A DNA stretch of 54,556 nt, taken from the NCBI GenBank assembly GCA_035644215.1, contig DASQPA010000319.1:1-54556 (forward strand), read 5' to 3'. The notes below the pieces were generated by a model. It saw only the letters and a list, made by a program, of their open reading frames with translations, was not told the origin of the DNA and ran no database searches. Origin of the DNA: DASQPA01 sp035644215 (GTDB taxonomy: Bacteria > Acidobacteriota > Thermoanaerobaculia > Multivoradales > UBA5704). A program made the position numbers and the translations under genes. Shown piece after piece: positions 8,734 to 15,856 of this stretch. The number at the start of each line of letters is the position of its first letter. The first letter of the stretch is position 1.

Positions 8734-9474
8734 CTACTTTTTCTCTTCGTAGGAGATTATCCCCTGGGTGCCGTTGTCGTCCATCGAGAGGATGACCGCG
8801 GCGGTGCGCTTCTTGTCGTCGCTGTGACCGGAAACGGTACCCCCGGAGGTCTTGTCGTTCGAGGACATCATTTGCTTCTCGACGGTCAGGCCGGCGGCCT
8901 TGAATTGGGCTTCGTAGTAGTTGGCGACCTTCTCGACGGAGTCCTTGGTGCTGATGGAGAAACCGCCGGAGCGCCCTTCGTTGGTGGTGGCGGTCGTCGC
9001 GACTTGCGCGGTGGCGCCGGGGTAGGTCGGCAGCCAGGAAGGCAGGTTCTGGGGCGTCCCGCCGCCGAAGGTCGCGGTCTGGCCCTTCTCGTCGGTGACC
9101 TTGACGCTGCCGCCGCTCGTCGCGCCGCTGCCGTCGATGGTCGTCGTGCCCTGGTCGGTGGTGACCTGGAACTTGCCGTTCTTGATGTCTTCGAAATTCA
9201 GCGTGGCCGTCTTGTTGGTCTTCTTGTCGCGGACCGTCATGGTGCCGGCCTTGTCGTCGGTGCTGACCATCTCGAGGTCCGGATTGGCGCGGACCATCAG
9301 CTCCGCCGCCGTCTTGGCCGGATTCTTGGCGAATTTGTCGATCCCCTTCTTGGCGAGGTAGCCGACGATCCCGAAGCCGATCAGGCCGAGGATGAGGATG
9401 ACGCCGCACCCGATGGCGATCCAGCCGAGCGGGCCCATGCCCTTCTTGGGCGGTTGCGGACTCTGCACAGTCAT
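8734..9474 (-). CDS. Membrane-anchored protein of unknown function
   Basis: 246 aa. The start is the ATG preceded by AAGGGGG. A short Pro/Lys-rich cytoplasmic head is followed by one transmembrane helix (about residues 18-41), then an exported domain rich in Thr, Lys and Asp. Near the C-terminus, PSWLPTYPGA and VANYYEAQFKAAGL resemble the exported anchored domain often annotated only as hypothetical in Acidobacteria, with a YYxxxFKxAG helix. No catalytic motif is visible. It lies 113 bp upstream of the ribbon-helix-helix gene on the same strand and is divergent from the phosphodiesterase lipoprotein. Confidence 0.8.
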   Translation of the reverse strand: MTVQSPQPPKKGMGPLGWIAIGCGVILILGLIGFGIVGYLAKKGIDKFAKNPAKTAAELMVRANPDLEMVSTDDKAGTMTVRDKKTNKTATLNFEDIKNGKFQVTTDQGTTTIDGSGATSGGSVKVTDEKGQTATFGGGTPQNLPSWLPTYPGATAQVATTATTNEGRSGGFSISTKDSVEKVANYYEAQFKAAGLTVEKQMMSSNDKTSGGTVSGHSDDKKRTAAVILSMDDNGTQGIISYEEKK

Positions 9475-9598
9475 AGAAAAACCCCCTTGTGACGAGGATG
9501 CGGTGGTTGGACGATGCGGTTCTCCGAGGGAGGACGATATCACGGGAGGAGAAGGCGCCGGTTCGGCTCCCCGGCCCGGCCGGGATAGAGTCCGGGCC

Positions 9599-11623
9599 AT
9601 GAGCCCCCGGTCCCGGCGTCTCCTCCTGGCCCCGTTCGCCGTCTGCGTCCTCGCGGCCCTCGCCTGCCAGGGCACCCCTCCGGCCGCCCCCCATGCCGCC
9701 CCACCGCCACGGCCCCTCCCCCCCGCGCCGGCCCTCCGCGTCCTCCTGCTGAGCCTCGACGGAGCCGGGAGCGAGACCCTCCACCAGCTCGCGGCCCAGG
9801 GGGTCCTGGAAGCCGGCGGCTTCTCCCGCTTCTTCCACGAGGGGCAGGTGGCGACCGCCCTGGTGCCGGTCAACCCGACCCTCACCGCGCCCAACCACAT
9901 CAGCCTGGCGACCGGCTTCTCCGCCGCCCTGACCGGCATCGTCAGCAATCGCTTCCATCCTCCCGGGACGGCCTGGGGCGTGGTGGTCTCCGGGTTCGAC
10001 GCCCCGATCGCGACCGAAACCCTGTGGGAGGCCGCCCGGCGGCAGGGCAAGCGGGTGGGGAGCATCGCCTGGCCGGGGACCGACGGCCGGGACGACCGCC
10101 GGCGGGCCGACTGGGGGATGTTCTACTCCTCCCCCGACCGCAAGAGCGGTGTCGTGACCCTAAGGCGCCGGGATTGGGGGCCGGCCGAGATCCCCCCCGG
10201 GACCCGCTTCCCGGCGAGCTACGCGCCGATCCTCGCCGCCCACCTCGACCTCCCCGGCGGCCGCCCCGGCGAGGGCTTCGACCTCTCCTCCCTGGACAGC
10301 GCCGACGACGGCGTCGTCCGCTACGACCGCCTGCTCGTCCTCCCCCGGCCGCGCCCGGCCGAGACGTCGCCCACCCCGCCGATCACTCCGCTCGCCGCCG
10401 GCCAATGGGGGGCCCTGCTCTCCGCTGCCGCGCCGGAGGGCGCCACGAGCGGCCTCTGGATCAAGGTGCTGGCGATCGATCCCGGCCTCTCCACGGTGCG
10501 GCTCTACTTCGGCACCACCAACCACACCCGCGCCTACCCCGAGGCCTTCGCCGCCACGCTCGCCGAGCGCGGCCTGGTCTGGCCCGGAGCGCCGGACGAG
10601 GCGCTCCTGCGCGAATCCTGGCAGGCCCCTCCCGCCTCTCCCGCCAACGGCATCGACCTCGACACCTGGAGCGAGCAGACCGAACGCTTCGCCGAATTCT
10701 TCGGCGGCAGCCTGCGCGCCGCCGCCGCCCGCCCCGACTGGGACCTCCTCTTAGGCTACACCCCGGTGCTCGACGAGGCCGGGCACACCCTCTCGCTCGT
10801 CGATCCGCGCCAGCCCGGCTTCACCCCCGAGCGGCGCGACGCCTTCGCCGCCGCCCGCCTGCGGGTCTGGCGGGCGGTCGACCGCGAGCTCGCCCGCCTG
10901 CTCGCCGAGGTCGATCTGACGACCACCCGGGTGGTCGTCGTCAGCGACCACGGCATGTCCCCGGTGCACACGGTGATCGACCCCAACGTGCTGCTCCTCG
11001 ACAAGGGCTTCCTGGCGGTCGACCCCAAGGGCACGATCCTCCCCGAGCGGAGCGCCGTCGTCGCCGTCTCCGACGGCGGCCTCTCCCACCTCTACCTCGG
11101 ACCGCGCGCCGGCGCCGACCCGGCGGCGCGGGAGAAGACGGTCGCCACCCTGCGCGCCCTGTTCACCGGCTGGACGGTCGACGGCGTCCGCCCGCTCGCC
11201 CGGGTCCTCACCCGGCACGAGGCGGCGGAGGTCGGCCTCGACCACCCGGCGAGCGGCGATCTCGTCCTCTTCGCCCAGGAGGGCTACTCCTTCCAGGGCC
11301 GGGGCGACCTCCGCGAGCGCCGCGCCGCCGTCCCCACCGACGTCTACGGCATGCACGGCTACCTGAACGGCAATGCCGACATCCACGCCATCTACATGGT
11401 CCTCGGGGCGGGAATCCAGCCCGGGACCCGATCGTCGCTCAGCTCGACCGAGGTGGCGGGGCTGGTCTCCGGGTGGCTGGGGATCGAGCGGCCGCGCCTG
11501 GTGTCCCCGCAGGCGCTGCCTGCGCCGCCGAGGCCTCCTTCCGCCGCGCCCTCGCCGGCGGGTGCTCCAGGAGAAACTGAAACGACGCCCAAAACGCCGC
11601 CAAAAGTCAGAAGGTCGTCATAA
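9599..11623 (+). CDS. Lipoprotein of the alkaline-phosphatase/nucleotide pyrophosphatase superfamily
   Basis: 674 aa. A lipoprotein signal peptide ends in LAALAC (Cys about 21) and a Pro-rich linker follows. The alkaline-phosphatase-superfamily core includes LLLSLDGAGSETL (first metal Asp), NPTLTAPNHISLATG (Thr nucleophile as in NPP-type enzymes), LLGYTPVLDEAGHT (Asp/His ligands) and VVSDHGMSPVH (Asp-His pair). It is probably a periplasmic phosphodiesterase or pyrophosphatase anchored to a membrane. The last ~15 codons (from about 11580) run into the 21-bp repeat array, so the tail KTPPKVRRSS is probably repeat-derived rather than part of the fold. Confidence 0.88.
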   Translation: MSPRSRRLLLAPFAVCVLAALACQGTPPAAPHAAPPPRPLPPAPALRVLLLSLDGAGSETLHQLAAQGVLEAGGFSRFFHEGQVATALVPVNPTLTAPNHISLATGFSAALTGIVSNRFHPPGTAWGVVVSGFDAPIATETLWEAARRQGKRVGSIAWPGTDGRDDRRRADWGMFYSSPDRKSGVVTLRRRDWGPAEIPPGTRFPASYAPILAAHLDLPGGRPGEGFDLSSLDSADDGVVRYDRLLVLPRPRPAETSPTPPITPLAAGQWGALLSAAAPEGATSGLWIKVLAIDPGLSTVRLYFGTTNHTRAYPEAFAATLAERGLVWPGAPDEALLRESWQAPPASPANGIDLDTWSEQTERFAEFFGGSLRAAAARPDWDLLLGYTPVLDEAGHTLSLVDPRQPGFTPERRDAFAAARLRVWRAVDRELARLLAEVDLTTTRVVVVSDHGMSPVHTVIDPNVLLLDKGFLAVDPKGTILPERSAVVAVSDGGLSHLYLGPRAGADPAAREKTVATLRALFTGWTVDGVRPLARVLTRHEAAEVGLDHPASGDLVLFAQEGYSFQGRGDLRERRAAVPTDVYGMHGYLNGNADIHAIYMVLGAGIQPGTRSSLSSTEVAGLVSGWLGIERPRLVSPQALPAPPRPPSAAPSPAGAPGETETTPKTPPKVRRSS

Positions 11624-11965
11624 AAACTTAAATAGGTGGCTCCAAACTCGTTTTGGCCACCGTAAAAACTTAAATACACGGTCTCAAAACTCGAAATGGC
11701 GCCGTAAAAACTTAAATACATGCCCTCAAAAGTCGAAAGGACCCCGTAAAAACTTAAATGCTGGCCATAAAAATGCCAAAAAGGCACGTCAAAAAGTTTT
11801 GGCAGCGATACAACGCACTTTTACGACGTTTCACGGAGTTTTGACGGGATTTCCGCGCGCGTTGGAGGCGGTCCGCGGTCGTCCGGAGGCGTTCGAACGG
11901 TGTCCGGAGGCGTTGCGGCGACGTCCGACGGCGTTCCGGAGGCCGCCGGAGGGATCTTGACGCCC
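11581..11965. repeat. 21-bp-phased A/T-tract array, locus 1
   Basis: Short A-tracts (mostly AAAA followed by C or G) recur at exact 21-bp steps at 11602, 11623, 11644, 11665, 11686, 11707, 11728, 11749, 11770 and 11791, with degenerate copies at 11581 and 11812. Every second copy is closer, giving a 42-bp higher-order unit (four copies of AAAAACTTAAAT at 11622, 11664, 11706, 11748). T-tracts then take over (11797, 11818, 11839), followed by GC-rich 21-bp units carrying GTCCGGAGG (11881, 11902, 11923). The array begins inside the 3' end of the phosphodiesterase gene and is otherwise non-genic; TTTT also recurs near 12007. Two helical turns per repeat predict bent DNA. The same design recurs at 41832-42240. 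Confidence 0.9.
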
Positions 11966-12120
11966 CGTAACGGCGGTCTGAGACCGCCCGGCGAGCCTCG
12001 GCGGAGTTTTGGCGACGATCGGGTCGCCGTTGGCGAGGATTGGCGGGTGCATGGGGGCGTGCTCGCGCCGTGCAGTGGGTTCTTCCCGGCCCCTTTTTGG
12101 CTGCAGGGGGGGCGGGAGGC

Positions 12121-12298
12121 ATAGGCGCTCGGCGCGGTGTCTTCGTAGAGACGCCCAGCCGCTACCACAAAATCCCCCGGAACCACCGCCGCCAGGGCGT
12201 CTCCGCAGGCTGGGAACGCCTGGGTCCCGGCGGCGTTGGAGACGGCCTGGTGTTCGAGGTCGCGGCAACCCTCCCGATCGCAAAGTTAGCGCATATGG
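12121..12298. repeat. Dispersed palindromic element, copy 1
   Basis: About 180 bp bounded by ATAGGCGCT on the left and an inverted relative, AGTTAGCGCATAT, on the right. Inside are GTAGAGACGCCCAGCCGC, then GGAACCACCGCCGCCAGG, then GCGTCTCCGCAGG. The same blocks recur in both orientations at 31676-31878. No ORF is credible inside it. It looks like a MITE- or REP-type dispersed element; the family is not one I can name. Confidence 0.75.
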
Positions 12299-12380
12299 GG
12301 CGGGAGACCCGGGAGAGGTTCCCGACTGCCCGCGGCAAGCTCTTCACCGCAGCGGACATGAACCGTTCTGCGGCGGTGAC

Positions 12381-12590
12381 GTTCTGATTGGCGGCGGAAC
12401 CGTTCTTGTCCGGAGCAGTGCAGCTCTGATCCGCGGCGGAATGGTTCTTGGCTGGAGCGGTACAGCTCCGTTCTGCGGCGGTTGAGCTCTGCTCCGCCGC
12501 GATGCGGTTCTGTTCTCCCTCGAAACGGTTCTTCTCCGCCGCGGTCGAGCTCTCGTCCGCCCGTAAAGAGATCTCCTCCGCTCCTGTCGT
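12381..12590. repeat. 21-bp tandem array (heptad-coding on the minus strand)
   Basis: The core GTTCT/GCTCT recurs at exactly 21-bp spacing at 12381, 12402, 12423, 12444, 12465 (as GCTCC), 12486, 12507, 12528 and 12549, with a degenerate GATCT at 12570, about ten copies. On the minus strand every unit reads as a 7-residue repeat such as STAAEKN, RIAAEQS, STAAERS. That frame lacks a good start or a recognisable domain, so I annotate it as a repeat. The period equals that of the array 400 bp to the left. Confidence 0.8.
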
Positions 12591-12813
12591 GTGCACCACC
12601 GCGGCGTATCGGTGCCGGTCTGGAGCTGTTCGGTCGCGATCCGCGCCCTGCGCCGACCCTCCGGAGCCTGCCAAGAGCCGTCCCGGCCGTGGACGATTCA
12701 CCCCGCGCGCGCCCTGGCGAGGAAGTACGCCAACGCGGCGGCCGAGTGGGCTGGCAGTGGGTCTTCCCGCCCCAGGCATCTTCCCCCGATCGTTTCGCTT
12801 ATACGCCACCCTC

Positions 12814-12891
12814 TCCAATGTTGACGCTGATCCTGAACTAGGGTAGAGTGCCAGCAAGTCAAGCATGCACAGGAAGATAGCTCGATGCAAG
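12814..12891 (+). repeat. 78-bp duplicated promoter block, copy 1
   Basis: Nearly identical (about 9 differences in 78) to 14869-14946. Both copies begin TCCAA then GTTGACGC, resembling the G/TT crossover core of an integron site, and end with GATAGCTCGATGCAAG. The block sits at the left edge of the cassette cluster and contains a promoter. Confidence 0.85.
12821..12849 (+). promoter_or_regulatory. Sigma-70-type promoter in duplicated block, copy 1
   Basis: TTGACG (12821-12826), 17-bp spacer, TAGAGT (12844-12849). Good match to a -35/-10 pair, pointing at the first TIR gene about 160 bp downstream. Confidence 0.6.
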
Positions 12892-12975
12892 TCGCAGTGG
12901 GCAGACGTTTCCGGCCACCAATAGGTGACGCTAAGGCAGACAGCCGAGCGATGGGCAATGTCGGTGACACCTAAG

Positions 12976-12982
12976 GTTAGGC
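12976..12982 (+). other. Integron R' core (cassette boundary)
   Basis: GTTAGGC fits the R' consensus GTTRRRY. The cassette that would begin at its TT (12977) ends in an attC whose R'' is GCCTAAC, the exact complement. That is the expected self-consistency for an integrated cassette. The sequence left of it is not a clean attC or attI that I can recognise. Confidence 0.65.
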
Positions 12983-13006
12983 CTCAAGACACACCTCTCC
13001 AGCATC

Positions 13007-13705
13007 ATGGCGGCACTTCAACACCTCAAGCGGCAGATCTTCGGGGAAGACATCTTCGTGTCCTACTCCAGATCGGACGGCATGGACTACGCCCTCACCG
13101 TTGCAGCCGGCTTGAAGGGGCTTGTCTGCTACCTTGACCAGCTTGACACGCAACCTGGCGAGCAGATCCCCCACCGCGTCCTCCGTCGCCTCGAGTCCAG
13201 CACTGTCTTGGTTTTGCTCGCGACCCCGGCGGCTGCCAGTTCTACTGCAGTCGCACAAGAAGTGAAGACGTTCCTGAAGACTAGTCGCCCGATAATCCCC
13301 GTGAGCGTGGGAGGCGCCCTGGAAAATTCTGATCTTTGGCCCTTGCTCAAGGGAGCAGCGATCAGCCAAGTGGTGCCCGACGAGAGTGGCACACTAACAC
13401 CAACGGCGCAGTTGCTCCAGCGAATATCGTCCTCGTTCATCTATACACGCCGCGCGCAGTGGCTGCGACGGATTGCCATCGGGACCGTCGTCGGCGTCGT
13501 CGGCCTGCTTGCCCTAGCAGCCGTTGTCAGTTGGCGATCTATCGAGACCGCAATCGCAAAAGCAGATGCCTTGGTTGCAGAAGCACGTGAAACGGCCAGA
13601 ACCACTGTCGCCGCCGCCGAGGAGGAGGCTCGACGCACGCGGGATCGAGCTAACTATGAATCGTTTCTGCGCCACGAGGCCGAAGCGAAGAAGGGCAAAC
13701 GGTGA
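13007..13705 (+). CDS. TIR-domain membrane protein (gene cassette)
   Basis: 232 aa. A TIR domain at about 12-140 begins EDIFVSYSRSDG. The αC-like segment SSTAVAQEVKTFL offers Glu85 as the candidate NAD+-cleaving glutamate. A transmembrane helix follows (about 155-176), then a charged coiled coil (about 180-232) rich in Ala, Glu and Arg. Related TIR-transmembrane proteins usually continue into WD40 or other sensor repeats. This one stops after the coiled coil, so it is a minimal or truncated form. The stop codon lies one base before a complete attC, as expected for a cassette gene. GC is lower than in the chromosome around it. A role in anti-phage NAD+ depletion is inferred from family and context, not shown. 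Confidence 0.82.
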   Translation: MAALQHLKRQIFGEDIFVSYSRSDGMDYALTVAAGLKGLVCYLDQLDTQPGEQIPHRVLRRLESSTVLVLLATPAAASSTAVAQEVKTFLKTSRPIIPVSVGGALENSDLWPLLKGAAISQVVPDESGTLTPTAQLLQRISSSFIYTRRAQWLRRIAIGTVVGVVGLLALAAVVSWRSIETAIAKADALVAEARETARTTVAAAEEEARRTRDRANYESFLRHEAEAKKGKR

Positions 13706-13706
13706 G

Positions 13707-13808
13707 GCCTAACCCTTCAGTCGAGCGGACATCCAACGGCGGGGCGCACCGGTGCGCTTCGGCAAGGCCGGTAGCGCCGTTGGCCGCCGCTCACTTCAAA
13801 CGTTAGGC
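13707..13808 (+). other. attC recombination site (59-base element)
   Basis: 102 bp with R'' GCCTAAC (13707-13713) and R' GTTAGGC (13802-13808), exact complements. Next inward are L''-like TCAGTCGAGCGGA and L'-like CCGCTCACTTCAA, with the usual imperfect pairing. A perfect CCAACGGCG/CGCCGTTGG stem encloses a variable centre with GCGCACCGGTGCGC. This is a canonical integron attC of typical length. Confidence 0.93.
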
Positions 13809-13823
13809 GCCACTCGGTGCTAT

Positions 13824-13842
13824 AGCCTGACTTTATCAGGCT
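13824..13842 (+). promoter_or_regulatory. Hairpin in cassette leader
   Basis: AGCCTGA/TCAGGCT, a 7-bp stem with CTTTA loop, lies between the attC crossover and the ATG of the second TIR gene, 11 bp before the start codon. It could be an operator or translation-control hairpin. Confidence 0.4.
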
Positions 13843-13853
13843 GGTGCCCATAA

Positions 13854-14816
13854 ATGCGTTACGACCTCTTCATCTGCCACGCTAGCATCGACAAGTCCGC
13901 CTTTGTCGCACCTCTTGCCGACGCGCTTCAGTCTACCGGCCTCCGAATATGGTACGACGATCAGTCCCTGACAGTCGGCGATTCCATCAGAACGGCAATC
14001 GACAATGGCATCACCGCGTCCCACTCAGGGATCGTGGTCCTGAGTTGTGCCTTCTTCGCACGCTCATGGCCACTACTGGAGTTAGACGGCCTATTTCAGC
14101 GCTTGACGCCTGGATCTCCCTTCCGAATCTTTCCGGTTTTGTACGACATCTCCGCAGCCGATGTCGCGCGACACTCGCCTCTGCTTGCCGGAATACGTGC
14201 GATCGGTCCCACGCGAGACGTGCGAGAGGTGGCCATTCTCGTTCGGCGTGCGATCGAGCGGACGGATCCCCCGACGGAAAGCAGTGTGGCGACACATTCC
14301 CCTTCTGCTCGGCGTCACGCCTACCACCGCACGCTCGGGCTGCAGGAGGCGCTTCAGGCTGCCGTATCTGGCCTCAGACGCTATCTAGTCGACCATACAG
14401 CGGCAAGGGACGTCGTCGTTTCGCTATATGTGCCCATCGATCTAAACCTGGGAGCCGACCTGGAGCTGTTGGCTCGCTCCCCAGATAGTGTGTCGCGGCT
14501 CACTGTGGTTCCGGGAGGCAACCGAATAAGCCGAGCATGGCAGGAGCATGGCGAAAGAGTCAACCCGGCACTAGCGATTATTCCTGGCGCATTCTCGGAT
14601 GCGCTGCCTGAGGCGAAATACTGCAACTCGCACTACATCTATCACGCAATCGACTCCGACGGCCCTTTCCTTTTCGGAGTGGTTGTGTGTGAAGGGGCAG
14701 AGCCAATCCCAGATGATAGCGAATGGGAGGAAGTTCTGTCCTACGCGATGCCCCTGTTTGAAAGCATAGTCCTGGCAATCGACACCGGAGCAGTGCCGCG
14801 CAATGATCGACGCTGA
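13854..14816 (+). CDS. TIR-domain protein with uncharacterised C-terminal domain (gene cassette)
   Basis: 320 aa. The N-terminal TIR domain (1-136) begins YDLFICHASIDKSAF and matches the DUF1863-like bacterial TIR group; Glu76 in SWPLLELDGL is the expected catalytic glutamate. After a linker (137-160), residues 160-312 form a second domain with GFVVV-like strands (YIYHAIDSDG, FLFGVVVCEG) that loosely recalls a GAF-type sensor, but I cannot assign it. No membrane helix. The cassette starts at the attC crossover at 13803, so this gene follows the first TIR gene in the same orientation. Its own attC R'' (expected GCCTAAC) is missing, so the 3' boundary has decayed or recombined. NADase activity is inferred from family. 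Confidence 0.85.
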   Translation: MRYDLFICHASIDKSAFVAPLADALQSTGLRIWYDDQSLTVGDSIRTAIDNGITASHSGIVVLSCAFFARSWPLLELDGLFQRLTPGSPFRIFPVLYDISAADVARHSPLLAGIRAIGPTRDVREVAILVRRAIERTDPPTESSVATHSPSARRHAYHRTLGLQEALQAAVSGLRRYLVDHTAARDVVVSLYVPIDLNLGADLELLARSPDSVSRLTVVPGGNRISRAWQEHGERVNPALAIIPGAFSDALPEAKYCNSHYIYHAIDSDGPFLFGVVVCEGAEPIPDDSEWEEVLSYAMPLFESIVLAIDTGAVPRNDRR

Positions 14817-14868
14817 TAGGCGTTGCGCCCAGTTGGCGAGAGTTGGCCGGCAAGAGAGCGCCACTCAC

Positions 14869-14946
14869 TCCAACGTTGACGCTGATCCTGAGCTAGGGTA
14901 GAGTGCCGGCAAGTCAAACGTGCAGAGGGAGATAGCTCGATGCAAG
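14869..14946 (+). repeat. 78-bp duplicated promoter block, copy 2
   Basis: Second copy of the block at 12814-12891. The sequence just left of it, CCACTCACTCCAACGTTGAC, resembles an attC L'-R' end, as if this block joined at a G/TT crossover. An R' core, GTTAGGC, follows 16 bp after it. Confidence 0.85.
14876..14904 (+). promoter_or_regulatory. Sigma-70-type promoter in duplicated block, copy 2
   Basis: TTGACG (14876-14881), 17-bp spacer, TAGAGT (14899-14904), identical hexamers to copy 1. It would drive the DHFR/RibD-like gene at 15065. Confidence 0.6.
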
Positions 14947-14962
14947 ATTTTTCGACAGCAAC

Positions 14963-14969
14963 GTTAGGC
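14963..14969 (+). other. Integron R' core
   Basis: GTTAGGC preceded by CAAC, as at the 3' end of an attC. The matching R'' upstream is not recognisable, so only the right half of a site appears to survive. Confidence 0.5.
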
Positions 14970-15064
14970 CGCCCTATGGCGATCGGTACTCTTACGTAAT
15001 GCGAACCCTTCGGTATTCCATCAACGTCACCTTGGACGGGTGACGTCTCGAAAAGGAGCATCCG

Positions 15065-15631
15065 ATGAGAAAGCTGATCCTACGCATGTTGCTCACGCTT
15101 GATGGCGTGGCCGCTGGCGAAAATGGGCCGATCGACGTGGTGGATTACGGCGACGAGGGCTCGTGGAGCGACATCTTTGCGACGCTCGAGACCGTGGACG
15201 CCATGCTGATCGGGGCCGGCACGCATCGGGAGTACCTCAGCTACTGGCAGTCTGCGCTGACGAGCTCCACCGCCACGCCCAGCGAGCGAAAGTTCGCCGC
15301 GATCGCGGCCCGAACGCCTCACGTCGTCCTCTCGCGTACGCTGCGCACCGTGGAGTGGCCGAACGCCAGTGTGCTCGCGGGCGGCGTCGAGGCCATCGCG
15401 AGCCTGAAGCGTCAGGGCGGCCGCGACATCCTCATGTGGGGCGGACCGACGGTCGCCGCGGCGGCCATCGAGGCCGAGCTCATCGACGAGTATCACCTCG
15501 AAACGCATCCGGTCATCGCGGGACGCGGCAAGAAGCTCTTTGCCAACGTCGCCGCCACGCACCGCGTGCGACATCTGAGCACCAAGACCTTTCCTTCCGG
15601 CGTGGTCCTGGTCAAGCATGCGCGCGCGTGA
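15065..15631 (+). CDS. Dihydrofolate reductase family protein (RibD C-terminal-like)
   Basis: 188 aa. It begins RKLILRMLLTLDGVAAG and has the NADPH-binding GGRDILMWGGPTV loop and the ELIDEYHLETHPVIAGRGKKLF motif of the RibD C-terminal/YyaP group. AAAGGAG precedes the ATG. This family reduces unidentified pteridine- or pyrimidine-like substrates; it is not a typical FolA. Such genes are frequent in gene cassettes, and the nearest promoter is the duplicated block. Confidence 0.85.
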   Translation: MRKLILRMLLTLDGVAAGENGPIDVVDYGDEGSWSDIFATLETVDAMLIGAGTHREYLSYWQSALTSSTATPSERKFAAIAARTPHVVLSRTLRTVEWPNASVLAGGVEAIASLKRQGGRDILMWGGPTVAAAAIEAELIDEYHLETHPVIAGRGKKLFANVAATHRVRHLSTKTFPSGVVLVKHARA

Positions 15632-15700
15632 GGTCTCGCGGCGGCACGTGCTGGGAGCGCCCCAGCTGCATTCACAGCTCCAACCCCGAGGAGAAACACC

Positions 15701-15856
15701 ATGATCGTTGAAGCACAGGTAACCATCAACGGATCCAAGGCGGCGATCTGGGCCGCAATCACCGATATCGAGAACGCCTCGGAAACCATCAGCGGAATCG
15801 AAAATATTGAGGTTCTCGAAAAACCGGCAGCGGGTGCTGTCGCTCACATAGGTTAG
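15701..15856 (+). pseudogene. SRPBCC-family gene fragment, cut at an integron core
   Basis: 51 codons with a good ribosome site (GAGGAG) and a typical SRPBCC N-terminus: EAQVTINGSKAAIWAAIT, then DIENASETISGIENIEVLEK. Family members run about 145 aa, so about two thirds is missing. Homology is lost after KPAAG, and the TAG stop lies inside GTTAGGT, an R' core. The gene seems to have been truncated by recombination at that site. Its ORF sits 69 bp after the DHFR-like gene. Confidence 0.75.

Noticed and set aside
11392..11787. Minus-strand ORF with repeated YLSFYG motifs
   Set aside because: It is the translation of the 42-bp repeat plus the antisense of the phosphodiesterase 3' end; no start signal or domain.
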